Part shown: positions 5,644 through 8,806 of the stretch, piece by piece
How the letters are laid out: each line of letters opens with the position of its first letter
Numbering within the stretch: position 1 is the stretch's first letter
NCBI GenBank assembly: GCA_937893115.1
Contig: CALBGK010000004.1
Location: forward strand, 1-8,806
Reading direction: 5' to 3'
Length of the DNA stretch: 8,806 nt
Origin: an uncultured Erysipelotrichaceae bacterium
GTDB lineage: Bacteria; Bacillota_I; Bacilli_A; Erysipelotrichales; Erysipelotrichaceae
Notes under the pieces: model-generated
Told to the model about the DNA's origin: nothing
Databases searched by the model: none
What the model saw: only the letters and a program-made list of their open reading frames with translations
Position numbers and translations under genes: made by a program

Positions 5644-8600
5644 GATATTTGGTTAGAATCTTCCAAATTATCTACTACTTTTAAAGCTTCTAGCTTACGA
5701 AGCAGAGTTTGAGAAAGTTGAGTTCTATTGAGCAAGTCCTCTTTAGATATAAAACTTCTTTCGTTCCTAGCCTTGACGATGCTTTCCGCAACGTTGGCAC
5801 CTAAGCCATCCAAGATGACAAAGGGCGGAATGATTTCGTGATGATTGTCAGGATTGACTAAAAATTCGCTCGCCAAAGATCGTTCAATATCTATATTAGT
5901 CAAACGATAACCTCTCGATACCATCTCATAACATACTTCCAAAGTATTAAAGATATCAATTTCTTTCTTAGAAGCCTTTTGACCAGGCTCATTAGATTGC
6001 ATCTTGGCTTGTATTTCATCCATACGGCTTTTTATCGATTTAGCATCTTTAATCATCGTCTCTATCTCATAAGCGTCGCAACGAAGAGTAAAAAATGAGA
6101 CATAGTAATATTCAGGATAGTAGACCTTAAACCAAGCGATGCGTACTGCCATGATTACATAGGCTGTAGCGTGAGCCTTAGGGAACATATATTTAATCTT
6201 CTTACATGATTCGATATACCACTTAGGAACATTATGTTCCACCATCAATTGTTCATGTTCAGCAGAAAGTCCCTTACCCTTTCTAACTTTTTCCATGATA
6301 TCAAATGATGCCTTAGATGGTAGTCCATATTGCAACATAGTTGACATGATATCATCACGACAACCGATGACATCTCTTAGGGGAATTCCCTCATCGACGA
6401 GGTCTTTCGCATTATTATTCCAAACGTCTGTACCATGGGACAAACCAGAAATCTGAATCAAATCAGAGAAAGTCTTAGGATTTGTCTCTTGTAAGATGCC
6501 GCGCACAAAACGAGTGCCAAATTCTGGCAAGCCACAAGCTCCCGTCTTTTCGTCATAGTCAGGATTGATGATATTTAAAGCATCGGTCGATGAGAATAAA
6601 GACATGACTTTCTCATCATTCAGCGGAATACCTCTAGGGTCAATACCTGAAATATTCTGCAATAGACGCATAGCTGTCGGGTCGACGTGACCGAGGATAT
6701 CAAACTTCAAGACATTATCATGAATTTCATGGAAATCAAAGTGAGTTGTAAGCCAAGTAGCTTCTGGGTCATTGGCTGGATATTGGACAGGTGTAAAATC
6801 ATAGACATCCATATAACTTGGAATGACGATGATACCTCCAGGGTGTTGACCTGTCGTCCTCTTAACTCCTTCACATCCTGAAGCCAACCTTTGTCTTTGG
6901 GCTCTTGACATATTTGTAATGCCCTTTTCTTCGCAATAGCCTGATACATAACCAAAGGCCGTCTTTTCAGCTACGGTCGATATCGTTCCAGCTCTAAAGA
7001 CATGGTCTTCACCAAATATTTCTCTTGTGAACAGGTGGGCTTTTTCTTGATAGTCGCCCGAGAAGTTTAAGTCGATATCTGGAACCTTATCACCATTGAA
7101 ACCCAAGAAGGTCTCAAAAGGAATATTTTGGCCATTGCCCTTCATCATAGCTCCACACTTAGGACAAGCCTTATCAGGGACATTATAACCAGACATCACT
7201 TTCTTGTCTTCTATCCATTCCAAGTGTTGACACTTAGGACAGACATAGTGAGGTGGTAAAGGATTAACTTCAGTAATGCCAGCCATCGTCGCAGCTAAGG
7301 AAGAGCCAACCGAACCTCTAGAACCTACTAGATAACCCTCTTGATTGCTCTTTTTCACAAGCAGATGTGAAACATAATAAATAACACCATAACCATTGCC
7401 GATGATGGAATCTATCTCTCGTTCAAGTCTAGCCTTAATAAATTCATCTAAGGGTTCGCCATAGGTCTTTTTCGCATTCTCCCAAATGATATTAATAAGC
7501 TTTTCATTAGAGCCCTCGATCACTGGCGTATATAGCTTAGAGTGTATAGGCTTAATCACCTCACACATATCGGCAATCTTTTTAGGATTGTTGATGACGA
7601 GGTCTTCGATTAATTTTTCATCTTCAAGCCAGGCAAAGGCATCTAACATTTCTCTTGTATTGCGGAAGTGTTGGTCAGGAATGATTTGTTTCATACGCTT
7701 TTCTTTATTATATGAATATAGCGGATGACGAGTTCCCCCTATACCTTGTGAATTGACATAGACATCTCGTAAGATCTTCTCTTCTTTTGTCACATAGTGT
7801 AAATCGCCAGTGGCGACAATGATTTTATTTTGCCTCAAAGCTTCTTCGATGATATCGCGTTGATACTGTTTAAGACGCTGCCAATCAAAACTACCCCTAT
7901 CTTCAACTAGATGACGATAATTCTCTAGTGGTTGAATTTCGATATAGTCATAAAAACTGATGGCCTTTTCTAGTTCTTCCTTGCTTCTTGTCGACGCTAT
8001 CTCAAAGACTTCGCCATTTAGACAACCGCTACCTATCAATAAGTCCTTGCGATATTCATTTAAGGTCTTGCGAAGAATTCTTGGCTCAGCGATAAATTCT
8101 GAATCGCTAGACTTAGTATTGGCCTTGCCAAAGATAGCTAGGCTATCGGTATTAGAGATAGATACTAATTTAAATAAATCTTTTAAGCCAGCCTTATTCT
8201 TGCATAAGACATTGGTGTGGTAGGCCATCTTTTTGACAAAGGCATCAGGGCTTTGAAACTCACTTAACTCCTGAAGATTTTCTACACCATTTTTCTTAGC
8301 GTCTTTGAGCATCAAATTAAAGACTTGAGCCAAGACATCAGCATCATAATCAGCGCGATGGGCAACTTCTTCATTATAAGAAACGCCATATAGTTTAGCC
8401 ATATTACCAAGTCGATAGGAGCGACGAGACTTAAATAAACTACGAGCAAAATCTAAAGTATCAATGACAGGATTTTTTAAAGTATCTAAGTTTAGGCGTT
8501 TTAATTCTTCATTTAAAAAGCCATAGTCAAAGCTCGCATTGTGAGCGACCAAGATCCTATCTTTGATAAAATCTAATATTTCTGGATAAGCTTCTTTAAA

Positions 8601-8806
8601 AGTTCTGGCATTGACTAAATCTTCTTCATGGATATTAGTGAGCTTACTGATATTTTCTGATAGAGCTATTGGCGGTTTGATAAAGAAGTCTTTCTTCTCT
8701 TTGACCATGCCCTTATGCATTAAGACAGCACCAAATTCGATAATGTAGTCATGTCTTGAAGATAGACCTGTCGTCTCAAGGTCAAAGACGATATATTCAG
8801 CTTCGC
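5634..8806 (-). CDS. polC: DNA polymerase III PolC-type, alpha subunit (5' end beyond window)
   Basis: PolC is the main replicative polymerase of low-GC Gram-positives, with its own 3'-5' exonuclease. The frame stays open to the right edge, so the gene is partial: 1056 C-terminal residues are visible, against about 1437 for B. subtilis PolC. Numbering from the first whole codon (8804-8802): exonuclease with FDLETTG (Asp8, Glu10), Asn89/Asp93, and HRADYD (His149, Asp154); the second part of the split PHP domain with Cys261, Asp334 and His336; polymerase GSRGS (494-498); a zinc site of Cys522, Cys525, Cys547 and Cys550; catalytic PDIDLNF (Asp576, Asp578) and FDILGH (Asp702); a helix-hairpin-helix region near 994-1044; and the C-terminal clamp-binding peptide QISLF (1052-1056). 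The ATG at 8720 is not the start, since the exonuclease I motif lies upstream of it. Everything needed for activity in the visible part is intact. A hairpin follows the stop. Confidence 0.98.
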   Translation of the reverse strand, partial: EAEYIVFDLETTGLSSRHDYIIEFGAVLMHKGMVKEKKDFFIKPPIALSENISKLTNIHEEDLVNARTFKEAYPEILDFIKDRILVAHNASFDYGFLNEELKRLNLDTLKNPVIDTLDFARSLFKSRRSYRLGNMAKLYGVSYNEEVAHRADYDADVLAQVFNLMLKDAKKNGVENLQELSEFQSPDAFVKKMAYHTNVLCKNKAGLKDLFKLVSISNTDSLAIFGKANTKSSDSEFIAEPRILRKTLNEYRKDLLIGSGCLNGEVFEIASTRSKEELEKAISFYDYIEIQPLENYRHLVEDRGSFDWQRLKQYQRDIIEEALRQNKIIVATGDLHYVTKEEKILRDVYVNSQGIGGTRHPLYSYNKEKRMKQIIPDQHFRNTREMLDAFAWLEDEKLIEDLVINNPKKIADMCEVIKPIHSKLYTPVIEGSNEKLINIIWENAKKTYGEPLDEFIKARLEREIDSIIGNGYGVIYYVSHLLVKKSNQEGYLVGSRGSVGSSLAATMAGITEVNPLPPHYVCPKCQHLEWIEDKKVMSGYNVPDKACPKCGAMMKGNGQNIPFETFLGFNGDKVPDIDLNFSGDYQEKAHLFTREIFGEDHVFRAGTISTVAEKTAFGYVSGYCEEKGITNMSRAQRQRLASGCEGVKRTTGQHPGGIIVIPSYMDVYDFTPVQYPANDPEATWLTTHFDFHEIHDNVLKFDILGHVDPTAMRLLQNISGIDPRGIPLNDEKVMSLFSSTDALNIINPDYDEKTGACGLPEFGTRFVRGILQETNPKTFSDLIQISGLSHGTDVWNNNAKDLVDEGIPLRDVIGCRDDIMSTMLQYGLPSKASFDIMEKVRKGKGLSAEHEQLMVEHNVPKWYIESCKKIKYMFPKAHATAYVIMAVRIAWFKVYYPEYYYVSFFTLRCDAYEIETMIKDAKSIKSRMDEIQAKMQSNEPGQKASKKEIDIFNTLEVCYEMVSRGYRLTNIDIERSLASEFLVNPDNHHEIIPPFVILDGLGANVAESIVKARNERSFISKEDLLNRTQLSQTLLRKLEALKVVDNLEDSNQISLF

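Noticed and set aside
6687..8223. Open frames overlapping polC on either strand
   Set aside because: All lie inside the intact polC frame, whose motifs are conserved throughout; nothing supports separate genes.
1..8806. CRISPR arrays, tRNA or rRNA genes, insertion sequences, phage or defence genes
   Set aside because: I looked on both strands and saw no regularly spaced repeats, no transposase or integrase motifs and no gap long enough for them; the longest gap without a gene is about 75 nt.

Overview
The window looks like a chromosomal piece of a low-GC Bacillota bacterium. A PolC-type replicative polymerase lies directly upstream of the rimP-nusA-ylxR-ylxQ-infB-rbfA translation/transcription operon, which is the classic Bacillota arrangement. 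The long charged NusA tail, the compact IF2 and the A+T-rich sequence make me lean to Erysipelotrichales or a Mollicutes-related lineage; this is an inference, not an identification. No reading frame contains an internal TGA and the Trp codons checked in polC are TGG, so the standard bacterial code (table 11) fits. All seven minus-strand genes end in TAA.

Layout: positions 1-75 are short, A+T-rich and probably promoter-bearing, with a possible outward (minus) extended -10 and a plus-strand TATAAT. A plus-strand membrane protein of the A24 prepilin-peptidase family follows (76-606); it has both catalytic aspartates but lacks the N-terminal Cys-containing part of PilD/ComC. A 9-bp hairpin at 609-631 separates it from the convergent operon. 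On the minus strand, read from high to low coordinates, come polC (cut by the right edge of the window), a 73-nt gap holding a candidate promoter and a strong hairpin, then rimP, nusA, ylxR, ylxQ, infB and rbfA. Junctions are 12 nt or less or overlap (12, 3, -8, -8 and -1 nt). truB and ribF, which often follow rbfA, are absent here.

Functionally the minus-strand block links DNA replication (PolC) with 30S maturation (RimP, RbfA), transcription elongation and termination (NusA, YlxR) and translation initiation (IF2). The plus-strand peptidase belongs to another process, most likely pseudopilus assembly for DNA uptake or secretion.

No clearly undescribed system is visible. The points most worth a second look are the roughly 205-residue charged C-terminal extension of NusA, the Cys-less minimal prepilin peptidase, and the polC-rimP leader, where a hairpin arm is complementary to the rimP ribosome binding site. 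The ORF start usually predicted for polC near 8720 is internal: the exonuclease I motif lies upstream of it and the frame stays open to the window edge.
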